A stretch of DNA of 5,722 nt. It comes from Campylobacterales bacterium (GTDB taxonomy: Bacteria > Campylobacterota > Campylobacteria > Campylobacterales > Sulfurovaceae). The stretch spans positions 1-5,722 of the forward strand of contig JACXUN010000107.1 of the NCBI GenBank assembly GCA_014763905.1, given 5' to 3'. Positions 1 through 5,722 of this stretch are shown piece after piece (positions within the stretch are counted from its first letter, which is position 1; every line of letters begins with the position of its first letter). The notes beneath the pieces were generated by a model, which was not told where the DNA came from, made no database searches, and worked only from the letters and a program-made list of their open reading frames with translations. Both the position numbers and the translations under genes were made by a program.

Positions 1-12
1 ATTAATAACTTT

Positions 13-1941
13 TTGTATGCTAAAATATCCCGAGAGCTAAAAAAATCTTGGGATATTCTGGTGTATAGTAAATTTATTTTTTCATATATTCATAAAATTT
101 ATTACTATTTTTTTATGACATATATGCTCTTTTTTGCATTATGCATCTACTTCTATATGCATCTCCCTAGTTATCAAAACAGTCTAAAATCGGCATTTCT
201 AAGTGATTCGATTGATGTCATCAATAGCAGTGCCACCAAAGTTTTAAAAGAGATGGTTGATCCCAATGAGGATTTCGTCGCCGTGAACTCTCTTCAAAGG
301 CAAGTCCGCATAAAAAATAACAAGAAGCTAGAAGCTTTAAAATTTAATAATATCTCTTCAGTATTTGTGGTGGTATTGAATGGAGAAAATCTTTTTTATC
401 TCCTAGAAGCGGAAGATTATGATCCGGCTGATCTACTGGAAATTTTTGATAGTGGCAATATTGAAGACTTTAAAGAAGTTCAAGAGACCCAAAAAGATAA
501 GATTTTCTTTCAACCAGGGCTTGAAAATATCGGTTTTACACTGATTAAGCCGATTATCCAAGAGGATGAAGTGGTTGCTTTTATGTTGATAGATTATACC
601 CAAGAGACCTTTGATCATATTCTCTCTCGTGTCAATACCTTTATCCAACCTATCATTATTGTGTTTGTCGGATTGATGATTATCTTAACGATTTTGTTAA
701 TCTACTTGATGGTCACCATATATAAAAAATATAAACGGTACAAGATTCCAAAAGTTCAAGCCTTCTATCGAAGTTTTCTGACCGACTATTATGAGCAGAT
801 CGCGTTTAGAGACGCTTATATTGTTTTGGCAGATATTGATCGTATCAAACGGATTAATGATCTCTATGGAGAAGAGGAGGGTGACCACGTCATTGATACG
901 ATTATGTCTGAAATTGCCAAGGAGTTCACCAAGGATAATCTGATGATTCAATACGGAGGGGGAGAGTTTCTCTTATTGATAAATAAAAGAGAGTTTGATG
1001 TCATTACACTGAAAAAGAAAATTGAGACGATACGTCAAAAAATTGAAGCTCTCTCATTTCGTTTTAACAATATTGATGAAACCGTTACACTCTCAATTGG
1101 TGTGTTTCTGGAGAGTCAACATATTAGTTCTCTCCAAAGTGCCATTCATAATGCCGATGTGGCACTCTATTGTGCCAAACATCATGGACGAAATCGTATC
1201 TGCTACTTTGATATTTCAGATGAAAAAAAGCTCTATCGCGGCAAATTGAAAAAAATGATTGAAGATGATCAACTGGTTTGTCATTATCAACCGATAGTCA
1301 ATCTCCATACCGGTAAGTATCATCACTATGAAGCACTGTTACGGATAACCGATGGCGATTCAATTCTCTATCCGGATAAGATTTTGCCTGATCTGGAGGA
1401 CAGCTATTTCTATAGCCGTATGTCGATGAAGGTGGTGGAGTATAATATTGAAAGGGTGAGAAAGACACCGGGATTGATCGTCAGTATCAATTTGAGTTCG
1501 GATGATCTGATCAATGATGCCATCTGTACCCTCCTTGAAAACAGTCCGGATGTGGCAGCCAGAATGTTTATCGAAATTTTAGAGACCAAAGATATGGACT
1601 ATATTGAGATCGAAAAAGTTATCCAAAAGCTCAAAAAACTGGGTTATAAAATCTGCATCGATGATTTTGGCAGTGGTTATGCCAACCTAGAACATCTCTT
1701 TAGACTTTCGATCGACTATCTCAAACTCGATGGAAGCATTATCAAAAACATTCATAAGGATCATAGAGCTCATACGATTATACAAGCCGTTGTCAAGTTC
1801 TGTCAAGACAATGGCATTGAAGTAGTTGCAGAATATGTTGAAAATGAGCAGATCGTTGAAGTCTTAAAAGAGCTGGGAATTGTCTATGGACAAGGGTACT
1901 ATTTTGATAAGCCTAAGCCTTTTGAGGCATTAGGGCTTTAA
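13..1941 (+). CDS. Membrane-anchored GGDEF-EAL protein, probable c-di-GMP phosphodiesterase
   Basis: Likely an inner-membrane enzyme that degrades cyclic-di-GMP in response to a periplasmic signal. In the numbering from TTG13 (642 residues), one membrane helix lies at about 30-51, an unassigned periplasmic region at about 55-208, and a second helix at about 209-237, followed by a Lys/Arg-rich stretch. The GGDEF domain (about 255-400) keeps D274, N282, D283 and D291, but its signature is GGGEF (315-319), the YGHxxGD histidine is E287, and the RxxD inhibitory site is absent. The EAL domain (about 412-640) keeps E440-A-L-L-R444, N493, E524, D550-D551, K571, E607 and Q627. Family knowledge says this pattern means a non-cyclising GGDEF with an active phosphodiesterase; that is inference here. 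The start is uncertain: the frame is open to the window edge, no clear ribosome binding site precedes TTG13, and GTG61 or ATG115 are alternatives that keep both helices. Confidence 0.9.
   Translation: MYAKISRELKKSWDILVYSKFIFSYIHKIYYYFFMTYMLFFALCIYFYMHLPSYQNSLKSAFLSDSIDVINSSATKVLKEMVDPNEDFVAVNSLQRQVRIKNNKKLEALKFNNISSVFVVVLNGENLFYLLEAEDYDPADLLEIFDSGNIEDFKEVQETQKDKIFFQPGLENIGFTLIKPIIQEDEVVAFMLIDYTQETFDHILSRVNTFIQPIIIVFVGLMIILTILLIYLMVTIYKKYKRYKIPKVQAFYRSFLTDYYEQIAFRDAYIVLADIDRIKRINDLYGEEEGDHVIDTIMSEIAKEFTKDNLMIQYGGGEFLLLINKREFDVITLKKKIETIRQKIEALSFRFNNIDETVTLSIGVFLESQHISSLQSAIHNADVALYCAKHHGRNRICYFDISDEKKLYRGKLKKMIEDDQLVCHYQPIVNLHTGKYHHYEALLRITDGDSILYPDKILPDLEDSYFYSRMSMKVVEYNIERVRKTPGLIVSINLSSDDLINDAICTLLENSPDVAARMFIEILETKDMDYIEIEKVIQKLKKLGYKICIDDFGSGYANLEHLFRLSIDYLKLDGSIIKNIHKDHRAHTIIQAVVKFCQDNGIEVVAEYVENEQIVEVLKELGIVYGQGYYFDKPKPFEALGL
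18..26 (+). promoter_or_regulatory. Candidate extended -10 box (TGCTAAAAT) for the GGDEF-EAL gene
   Basis: TG-C-TAAAAT matches the TGn-TAWAAT extended -10 element used by the vegetative sigma factor in Campylobacterota, which often lacks a recognisable -35 box. It follows an A/T-rich stretch (1-14). If it is used, transcription would start near position 33 and the protein could not start at TTG13; GTG61 or a later codon would be the start. The evidence is a single motif in A/T-rich DNA, so this is tentative. Confidence 0.35.
24..57. repeat. 12-bp inverted repeat over the 5' end of the GGDEF-EAL gene
   Basis: The arm AATATCCCGAGA (24-35) pairs with TCTTGGGATATT (46-57), with one G-T wobble and a 10-base A-rich loop (36-45). 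The arm centres are 22 bp apart, about two helical turns, which would suit a dimeric DNA-binding protein. No T-run follows on the + strand, so it is not a standard terminator for a gene upstream. It overlaps the candidate -10 box and ends three bases before GTG61, so an operator or a translation-control hairpin are both possible. Confidence 0.55.
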
Positions 1942-1952
1942 TGATCCATCGA

Positions 1953-3365
1953 TTAATATGACTCGTCGCTCTCAACCCTCTGTCCGCGTTTTCGTGCTTC
2001 CAAAATGAGCGGAACACCTTTGAAATCAAAATTTTCTCTAAAGACATTGCTCAAATAGCGTTTATAAGAGAAGTGCAATCCATCCGGTCGGTTCATGATC
2101 AGAGCGATCTTCGGCGGTTTGATCTCATACTGTGTCGCAAATTTGATCTTAACAACGGCACCATTATAGGATGGGATATGGTGTCGGCTGATGGCATATT
2201 TGAGTACCTCATTGAGTTTGTAGGTTGGGATTCGCTGCTGATATCGTCCGTAGATGGCGATGATCTCATCGAGAATTTTATGAACTCGCTGTCCGGTTTT
2301 GGCAGAGACGGTAATAAGCGGGGCATAGTGTAAGAATTTTAGCTCATCCCGGATATCATCAACCGCTTTTTCATAAGTGATATCATCTCGGATATCCCAC
2401 TTGTTGAGGACGATGAGACAGCCCAAGTTATGCTTTTCGATCATATTGGCGATCCGTTCATCCAGCTCAAGTACTCCCACCGTCGCATCGATCACCAGTA
2501 GGGCGATATCGGCTTGTTTGAGCATTGCTTCGGTTCGTTCTAGTGCATACTTCTCGATTCCGACGATTTTCCCCCGTCGACGGATTCCGGCGGTATCGAT
2601 AAAAGTGATCTTGTGATCTGCATACTCAATCGCCTCATCGACCGGATCGATGGTGGTTCCGGCGACATCGGAGACGACGACACGCTCCTTTTTGAGTAGG
2701 GCGTTGAGAAGTGAGCTTTTTCCGGTATTGACCCGTCCGATGATGGCGACTTTGATATCGTGATCCGGTTCTTCTTCGATCTTATAGGCTTCATCTTGTA
2801 CCATATCAAAGATATCATCAAAGCCCGGTTCCTCATCTGATTCCAATTCTAGCTCTTCTGGACGTTCCGGGATATGCTCCTCCAACCACGCATAAAAGGC
2901 ATTCATATAGCGGTTGTGCGAGACCGAGATAGGCAGTGTCGTTTCCGCCCCAAACTCCAAGAAGTCCCAGTAGTTACTCTGCTCTTCTTTATCGTTATCG
3001 ATTTTATTGACGATTAACGCGATCGGTTTCCCCAACGCTTGCAGTCCGTAGAAGAGTTCTTTATCCTCCTCTTCGGGAATATTTTTCCCGTCGACGAGAT
3101 AGAGAATGATATCGGCGGTTTTGGCGGCACGGAGCGACTGTTCTTTGACTTTGGCAAACATCTCGGTACTATCATCGATTCCGCCGGTATCGATCAGTTC
3201 AAAATCCCGATTCCCTGAGATGGTGACGAGACGTTTTTTGACATCCCGTGTAGTTCCAACGACATCTGAGGTGATCGCATCCCGTTCTCGTGCTATACGG
3301 TTAAAGAGTGAGCTTTTCCCGACATTGGGTCGTCCGATTATGGCTACTTTTTTTAGATTTGGCAT
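1953..3365 (-). CDS. der: Ribosome assembly GTPase Der (EngA)
   Basis: Der is an essential cytoplasmic GTPase needed for maturation of the 50S ribosomal subunit. At 470 residues it has the family's usual length and its diagnostic layout of two GTPase domains followed by a KH-like domain. Domain 1 has the P-loop GRPNVGKSS (11-19), GTTRD (37-41), DTGG (59-62) and NKID (120-123). A very acidic linker covers about 167-203. Domain 2 has GRVNTGKSS (210-218), GTTID (236-240), DTAG (257-260), NKWD (321-324) and SAKTG (354-358). The KH-like part runs from about 370 to the end. In the second P-loop, Thr replaces the usual Val, and GTTID replaces GTTRD; both look like lineage variation rather than damage. 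The start is the ATG whose complement is CAT at 3363-3365; only a weak purine-rich AAAAAGAAAA stretch precedes it. Identification is secure. Confidence 0.98.
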   Translation of the reverse strand: MPNLKKVAIIGRPNVGKSSLFNRIARERDAITSDVVGTTRDVKKRLVTISGNRDFELIDTGGIDDSTEMFAKVKEQSLRAAKTADIILYLVDGKNIPEEEDKELFYGLQALGKPIALIVNKIDNDKEEQSNYWDFLEFGAETTLPISVSHNRYMNAFYAWLEEHIPERPEELELESDEEPGFDDIFDMVQDEAYKIEEEPDHDIKVAIIGRVNTGKSSLLNALLKKERVVVSDVAGTTIDPVDEAIEYADHKITFIDTAGIRRRGKIVGIEKYALERTEAMLKQADIALLVIDATVGVLELDERIANMIEKHNLGCLIVLNKWDIRDDITYEKAVDDIRDELKFLHYAPLITVSAKTGQRVHKILDEIIAIYGRYQQRIPTYKLNEVLKYAISRHHIPSYNGAVVKIKFATQYEIKPPKIALIMNRPDGLHFSYKRYLSNVFRENFDFKGVPLILEARKRGQRVESDESY

Positions 3366-3378
3366 ATGGTTTTCTTTT

Positions 3379-3411
3379 TGTGAAATTTTTTATGTCATAA
3401 ACTTTTTCACA
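3379..3411. promoter_or_regulatory. 33-bp imperfect palindrome just upstream of der
   Basis: The outer arms TGTGAAA (3379-3385) and TTTCACA (3405-3411) and the inner palindrome TTTATG-T-CATAAA (3389-3401) share one centre at 3395. Of 16 mirrored positions, 13 pair; the three mismatches (3386-3388 against 3402-3404) lie together. The dyad ends 13 bases before the der ATG. A TAAAAT hexamer on the - strand (3411-3416) touches its far edge, so if that hexamer is a -10 box the dyad would cover the transcription start. Either an operator or an mRNA hairpin in front of der would fit; no known regulator is assigned. Confidence 0.5.
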
Positions 3412-3415
3412 TTTT

Positions 3416-3435
3416 AGTCGATAAATCGACTCTAC
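3416..3435 (-). repeat. REP-like unit 1 (GTAG plus 6-bp hairpin)
   Basis: Read on the - strand, GTAG (complement of 3432-3435) is followed directly by AGTCGA-TTTA-TCGACT, a perfect 6-bp stem with a four-base loop. A GTAG-type tetranucleotide 5' of a small palindrome is the known form of REP elements, which are mobilised or maintained by REP-associated tyrosine transposases (RAYTs). It is the inverted partner of the unit at 3465-3484. Confidence 0.6.
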
Positions 3436-3464
3436 AGGATTATTCCATTTCAATCTAGCCTCAC

Positions 3465-3484
3465 GTAGGGTCGGTTTACCGACC
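3465..3484 (+). repeat. REP-like unit 2 (GTAG plus 6-bp hairpin)
   Basis: GTAG (3465-3468) is followed by GGTCGG-TTTA-CCGACC (3469-3484), a perfect G/C-rich 6-bp stem with the same TTTA loop as unit 1. In the same reading direction, 16 of 20 bases match unit 1, and the four differences form two compensating pairs (A-T to G-C). The two GTAG ends face each other across a 29-base spacer (3436-3464), as in a bacterial interspersed mosaic element. Confidence 0.6.
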
Positions 3485-3505
3485 TTCGATATATCAAAAT
3501 CGAGG
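3484..3505. repeat. Stem-loop abutting REP-like unit 2
   Basis: CTTCGAT (3484-3490) pairs with ATCGAGG (3499-3505), 7 bp with one G-T wobble and an eight-base loop. It shares C3484 with the REP-like hairpin, so the two compete at that base. Its TCGAT/ATCGA core resembles the REP stem, so it may be a decayed third unit, but no GTAG flanks it. A further 5-bp stem (TGCTC 3522-3526 with GAGCA 3534-3538) lies beyond it. No U-run follows on either strand. Confidence 0.35.
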
Positions 3506-3560
3506 TTGATGTATACGGAGCTGCTCTTAAAACGAGCAAAGTTTATGTGATCTTGTCGGA

Positions 3561-3569
3561 ATTATAGCA
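3561..3569 (-). promoter_or_regulatory. Extended -10 box (TGCTATAAT), probable der promoter
   Basis: The - strand reads TGC-TATAAT, a perfect TGn-TATAAT extended -10 element. It lies six bases downstream of the channel gene's stop codon and points toward der. No -35 match is seen at the expected distance, which is normal for Campylobacterota. Transcription would begin near 3554, giving der a leader of about 190 bases that carries both REP-like hairpins and the dyad. It suggests that der does not depend on read-through from the channel gene, though a separate non-coding transcript is also possible. Confidence 0.6.
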
Positions 3570-3574
3570 GATTT

Positions 3575-4750
3575 TTATTTAGCCACCTGCTCCACATAAA
3601 CCGACTGAGACGGAAAGGCGAAACTCGACCCATTAGCTTCCACGATCTTCATGATCTTTAGATTGATATCCTCTTGGATTCTGAGATACTCTGCCCAAAC
3701 GGCGGTGTTGGTAAAGGTGTAGATGAAGATACCCAAAGAGCTATCATTAAATGTGGTGAAGTTGACCAGCAGGGTACTCTCCTGCGATATTCCCTCATGG
3801 CTTTTGAGCATGGTCTTAATCTCTTTGACAATTTTTTTGATCTGACCACTGGTGGTTCGATAGGTCAGTCCGATGGTCATTTTGATCCGTCTCGTACCCC
3901 GCCGTGAGAAATTCTCGATCGGACTGTTGGCGATGACTTGATTGGGCAGCATAATCAGCGAGTTTTCAAATGAGCGGATTTTGGTCGTCCGCATTCCGAT
4001 ATCTTCGACGATCCCCTCAACGCCGTCGACTTTGATCCACTCCCCGATGCGGATAGACTTATCGAAAAGCAGAGCAATCGAACCAAACAGATTGGCAGCC
4101 GTATCTTTAGCTGCCAAAGCAAAGGCAAGACCTCCGATTCCCAAACCGGCGATCAAGCCTGTAACATTGATATCCCAAGTCTGCAAAATCGTACCCAGCC
4201 CGATAGCAATAATAATCCCGCGAATCATGGTGAGGATGAAATTTCCCATCTCATGGGAGAGTTCGGGATTGAGTCGATAGGTAAAGCGGTAGATCAGACC
4301 GCGTAAAGCCACCGTGAGTTCATAGATGACCCAAAATATATTGTAGGCGATCATACTGTTGATAATCTTATTGACAAAGGGGGTATTGAGAAAAAGGAGA
4401 TTGAAAAATAGATTTACCCCAATAATAACAAACATAAAAGAGATCGGTCCTTTGAGACCAGCGATAACCCGATCATCATAGATCGTTTCGGTTCGATTTG
4501 CCAACGGCTGCAAAAACTTCAACGTCAACGTCGTAAAGAGTTTACGCAACAAGAGGAAAAAACTCAACGCAATAACCGCCGCGATAATACTTAGCAGCGG
4601 AATATCAAAGTAGGTTTGAGCCAAAAACGGGCCATATTTTGTTCCATAGAGCGGAGCCAGCATAGCGTGGGTGTGTTCCACCAAATGGGTATCAAAGGAT
4701 TGGATTATCTTTTCAGTTTTAGTAATGTTGTTTTCAATGGTTTGATTCAT
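3575..4750 (-). CDS. MscS-family mechanosensitive ion channel
   Basis: A tension-gated channel of the inner membrane that releases small solutes on osmotic downshock. It has 391 residues, longer than the 286 of E. coli MscS, because of extra N-terminal helices. Hydrophobic segments lie at about 48-68, 102-121, 133-155 and 169-188, followed by the pore helix at about 197-230. That helix carries the Gly/Ala pattern GLIAGLGIGGLAFALAAKD and then NLFGSIALLFDKSIRIGEWI, the family's hallmark. The beta domain (about 238-300; VDGVEGIVEDIGMRTTKIRS, then LPN at 268-270) and the alpha-beta C-terminal region end in SFAFPSQSVYVE, a common close for the family. The start ATG is preceded by AAAGG at seven-base spacing. 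It is divergent from the exported-protein gene and same-strand with der. Whether it conducts ions, and with what selectivity, cannot be told. Confidence 0.93.
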   Translation of the reverse strand: MNQTIENNITKTEKIIQSFDTHLVEHTHAMLAPLYGTKYGPFLAQTYFDIPLLSIIAAVIALSFFLLLRKLFTTLTLKFLQPLANRTETIYDDRVIAGLKGPISFMFVIIGVNLFFNLLFLNTPFVNKIINSMIAYNIFWVIYELTVALRGLIYRFTYRLNPELSHEMGNFILTMIRGIIIAIGLGTILQTWDINVTGLIAGLGIGGLAFALAAKDTAANLFGSIALLFDKSIRIGEWIKVDGVEGIVEDIGMRTTKIRSFENSLIMLPNQVIANSPIENFSRRGTRRIKMTIGLTYRTTSGQIKKIVKEIKTMLKSHEGISQESTLLVNFTTFNDSSLGIFIYTFTNTAVWAEYLRIQEDINLKIMKIVEANGSSFAFPSQSVYVEQVAK

Positions 4751-4756
4751 ACGTTT

Positions 4757-4778
4757 ACCTTTCTGTTCGCGTATTTTA
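4757..4778 (-). promoter_or_regulatory. Ribosome binding site and candidate -10 for the MscS-family gene
   Basis: On the - strand a TAAAAT hexamer (4773-4778) is followed by an AAAGG ribosome binding site, which sits seven bases before the ATG at 4748-4750. The binding site is convincing and supports that start. The -10 box is only a hexamer match in A/T-rich DNA; if used, the leader would be very short, about 15-20 bases. Confidence 0.35.
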
Positions 4779-4793
4779 TCGAAAAAAGTTGGT

Positions 4794-4799
4794 TATAAT
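4794..4799 (+). promoter_or_regulatory. Candidate -10 box (TATAAT) for the exported-protein gene
   Basis: A consensus TATAAT lies about 66 bases before the ATG at 4866 and back to back with the channel gene's candidate -10. Transcription would start near 4806. The ribosome binding site AAAGG (4855-4859) is six bases before the ATG and is preceded by a run of A residues. No clear -35 box is seen. Confidence 0.45.
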
Positions 4800-4865
4800 A
4801 TTTGGGCTGTTTATCACACGGTTTATACACAGCATTTGGATTAAATTATAAAAAAAAGGTAACCA

Positions 4866-5612
4866 ATGAAAATATTAGTACGAGTCATCATGATTTTTGC
4901 TTCGATTGTGATGTTGGCAGAAGCCAAAACCATAGAGGTCGATTACAAAGTAGAGTTCGGTATTGTCGGAGAGATCGGAGTAGCCCATGCCAAATTGATA
5001 CAAAATGATAACAACACCTATGAGATCGATATCCAACTCACGGCAACGGGTTTGGCCAAAGCACTCTCGGGAGGACGCAAAGAGCGGCATGTCTCCAAAG
5101 GACACATCGAAAACGGTATCATGGTCTCTGATTTTTATCAAGTGATCAAAACAAGCGGCTCCAAAATGAGTAATGAGATATACCGCACCAACCATAAGAA
5201 GAAAGAGGTCAGCAAAGCGAAGAAGAAGTGGAAAAACGGCAAAAAGATTGTCGATGAGACCAAAATAGTGGAGAATATGTATGCCAAAGATGACCTCTTG
5301 ACACTCTACTTTAATCTCAATACCTATATCAAAGATAAACAAACGAGCAAACAGTACAGATTTCCGGCAGTCGGTGCGGAGATTCAGGATGGCTATGTCG
5401 ATATCTATATCCCAAAATCGAGTGAATTGCCAGAGTATAAAAAGATGTTAGGCAGTGAGGCAAGCTGGTACGCACGAGCCATTGTCAATCAAGATATCTT
5501 CTCTAGTGAAAAAGGAGAACTTTTCTTAAGTATTGCCGAAGACGGTATTGCTGAAAAAGCTGTCTTAAAAGATCTGATACTCTTTGGTGATATCCGTGCC
5601 AAAAGGTTGTAA
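4866..5612 (+). CDS. Exported DUF3108-like protein
   Basis: A 248-residue protein whose molecular function I cannot name. Residues 1-20 form a clear signal peptide: Lys and Arg near the start, a hydrophobic core, and AEA before a likely cleavage ahead of K21. The mature protein should be periplasmic or on the outer membrane's inner face; no lipobox cysteine or further membrane helix is present. The start of the mature chain (EVDYKVEFGIVGEIGVAHAK, 24-43) and the C-terminal beta-rich stretch (about 218-246, with FLSIAEDG followed by GDIRAKRL) resemble DUF3108, a family of exported beta-strand proteins. A Lys-rich segment (about 109-133) sits in the middle. The start is supported by AAAGG at six-base spacing. 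The family assignment rests on recall of the overall pattern, so it is moderate; that the gene is real and exported is much surer. Confidence 0.85.
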   Translation: MKILVRVIMIFASIVMLAEAKTIEVDYKVEFGIVGEIGVAHAKLIQNDNNTYEIDIQLTATGLAKALSGGRKERHVSKGHIENGIMVSDFYQVIKTSGSKMSNEIYRTNHKKKEVSKAKKKWKNGKKIVDETKIVENMYAKDDLLTLYFNLNTYIKDKQTSKQYRFPAVGAEIQDGYVDIYIPKSSELPEYKKMLGSEASWYARAIVNQDIFSSEKGELFLSIAEDGIAEKAVLKDLILFGDIRAKRL

Positions 5613-5660
5613 CCTATTTTACCTGGTAACAAAAAAGATCACAATTTAGATTCAAATATT

Positions 5661-5688
5661 TTGACTCTAAGTTGCCCCATTGTATAAT
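5661..5688 (+). promoter_or_regulatory. Sigma-70-type promoter for the gene leaving the window
   Basis: TTGACT (5661-5666) and TATAAT (5683-5688) are separated by 16 bp, a near-consensus pair. Transcription would start near 5695, giving a leader of about 24 bases. Two copies of AGTTGC (5670-5675 and 5690-5695) are 20 bp apart on either side of the -10 box. This is the only promoter in the window with a recognisable -35 element, suggesting a well-expressed gene downstream. Confidence 0.7.
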
Positions 5689-5718
5689 CAGTTGCAATCT
5701 AAAAAACAAGGGGAACTT

Positions 5719-5722
5719 ATGA
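5719..5722 (+). CDS. Start of a + strand gene cut by the window edge
   Basis: An ATG at 5719-5721 follows a strong ribosome binding site, AAGGGGA (5708-5714), four bases upstream, and sits just downstream of the promoter at 5661-5688. Only the first codon is in the window, so nothing can be said about the product. Confidence 0.55.

Noticed and set aside
2157..3120. Many GATATC hexamers in der, possibly a repeated site
   Set aside because: They mostly reflect frequent Asp-Ile or nearby codons (GAT ATC reads the same on both strands) and a preference for those codons; spacing is irregular.
3379..3411. CRP-type binding site (TGTGA ... TCACA)
   Set aside because: CRP half-sites are separated by six bases; here the gap is 23, so only the half-site wording matches.
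3106..3417. Open frame on the + strand opposite the start of der
   Set aside because: It is antisense to the conserved first GTPase domain of Der, and its Ser/Arg-rich translation is typical of a shadow frame.
3522..3538. Rho-independent terminator after the MscS-family gene
   Set aside because: The stem is 5 bp and is not followed by a U-run on the - strand, so it does not meet the usual form.
4875..5342. A 155-codon open frame on the - strand inside the DUF3108-like gene
   Set aside because: It lies wholly antisense to a gene with a signal peptide, a good ribosome binding site and family-like composition. Its own translation shows no recognisable domain.
5601..5631. Small palindromes after the DUF3108-like gene (AGGT-TGTA-ACCT and TTAC-CTG-GTAA) as a terminator
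   Set aside because: The stems are only four pairs with A/T-rich extensions, and the first contains the stop codon. Neither has a T-run in the right place, so a terminator cannot be supported.

Overview
The window looks like chromosomal DNA from a free-living member of the Campylobacterota (Epsilonproteobacteria), of the general Sulfurovum/Sulfurimonas/Sulfuricurvum kind. This is inferred from four things: the style of the Der and MscS-family proteins, the A/T-rich intergenic DNA, the 'TGnTAWAAT' extended -10 boxes without a matching -35, and the AAAGG-type ribosome binding sites. The genus cannot be fixed from sequence reading alone.

Layout, left to right. (1) Positions 1-1941, + strand: a membrane-anchored GGDEF-EAL protein for cyclic-di-GMP signalling. 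Its start is uncertain; a promoter-like extended -10 and a 12-bp inverted repeat lie over its first codons. (2) Positions 1953-3365, - strand: Der (EngA), the double-GTPase ribosome assembly factor. It meets the first gene tail to tail with only 11 bp between the stop codons. (3) Positions 3366-3574: a 209-bp intergenic region packed with dyad symmetry. It holds a 33-bp imperfect palindrome next to the der start, two REP-like units (GTAG followed by a 6-bp stem and TTTA loop) in inverted orientation, further small stem-loops, and a very good extended -10 box (TGCTATAAT) pointing at der. (4) Positions 3575-4750, - strand: an MscS-family mechanosensitive channel with about five membrane helices. 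(5) Positions 4751-4865: a short divergent promoter region. (6) Positions 4866-5612, + strand: an exported protein resembling the DUF3108 family. (7) Positions 5613-5722: a spacer with a textbook sigma-70-type promoter, a ribosome binding site and the first codon of another + strand gene that leaves the window.

The genes do not form an obvious pathway. The MscS-family gene and der run in the same direction, but der appears to have its own promoter, and the DUF3108-like gene is divergent from the channel gene. The GGDEF-EAL protein and the channel are both inner-membrane proteins, and the DUF3108-like protein is probably periplasmic. The most unusual parts are the dyad-rich region between the channel gene and der, where the two REP-like units differ only by paired compensatory changes, and the GGDEF-EAL protein, whose cyclase motif is GGGEF while its phosphodiesterase residues look complete. 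I see no mobile-element gene, CRISPR array, tRNA or rRNA in the window.
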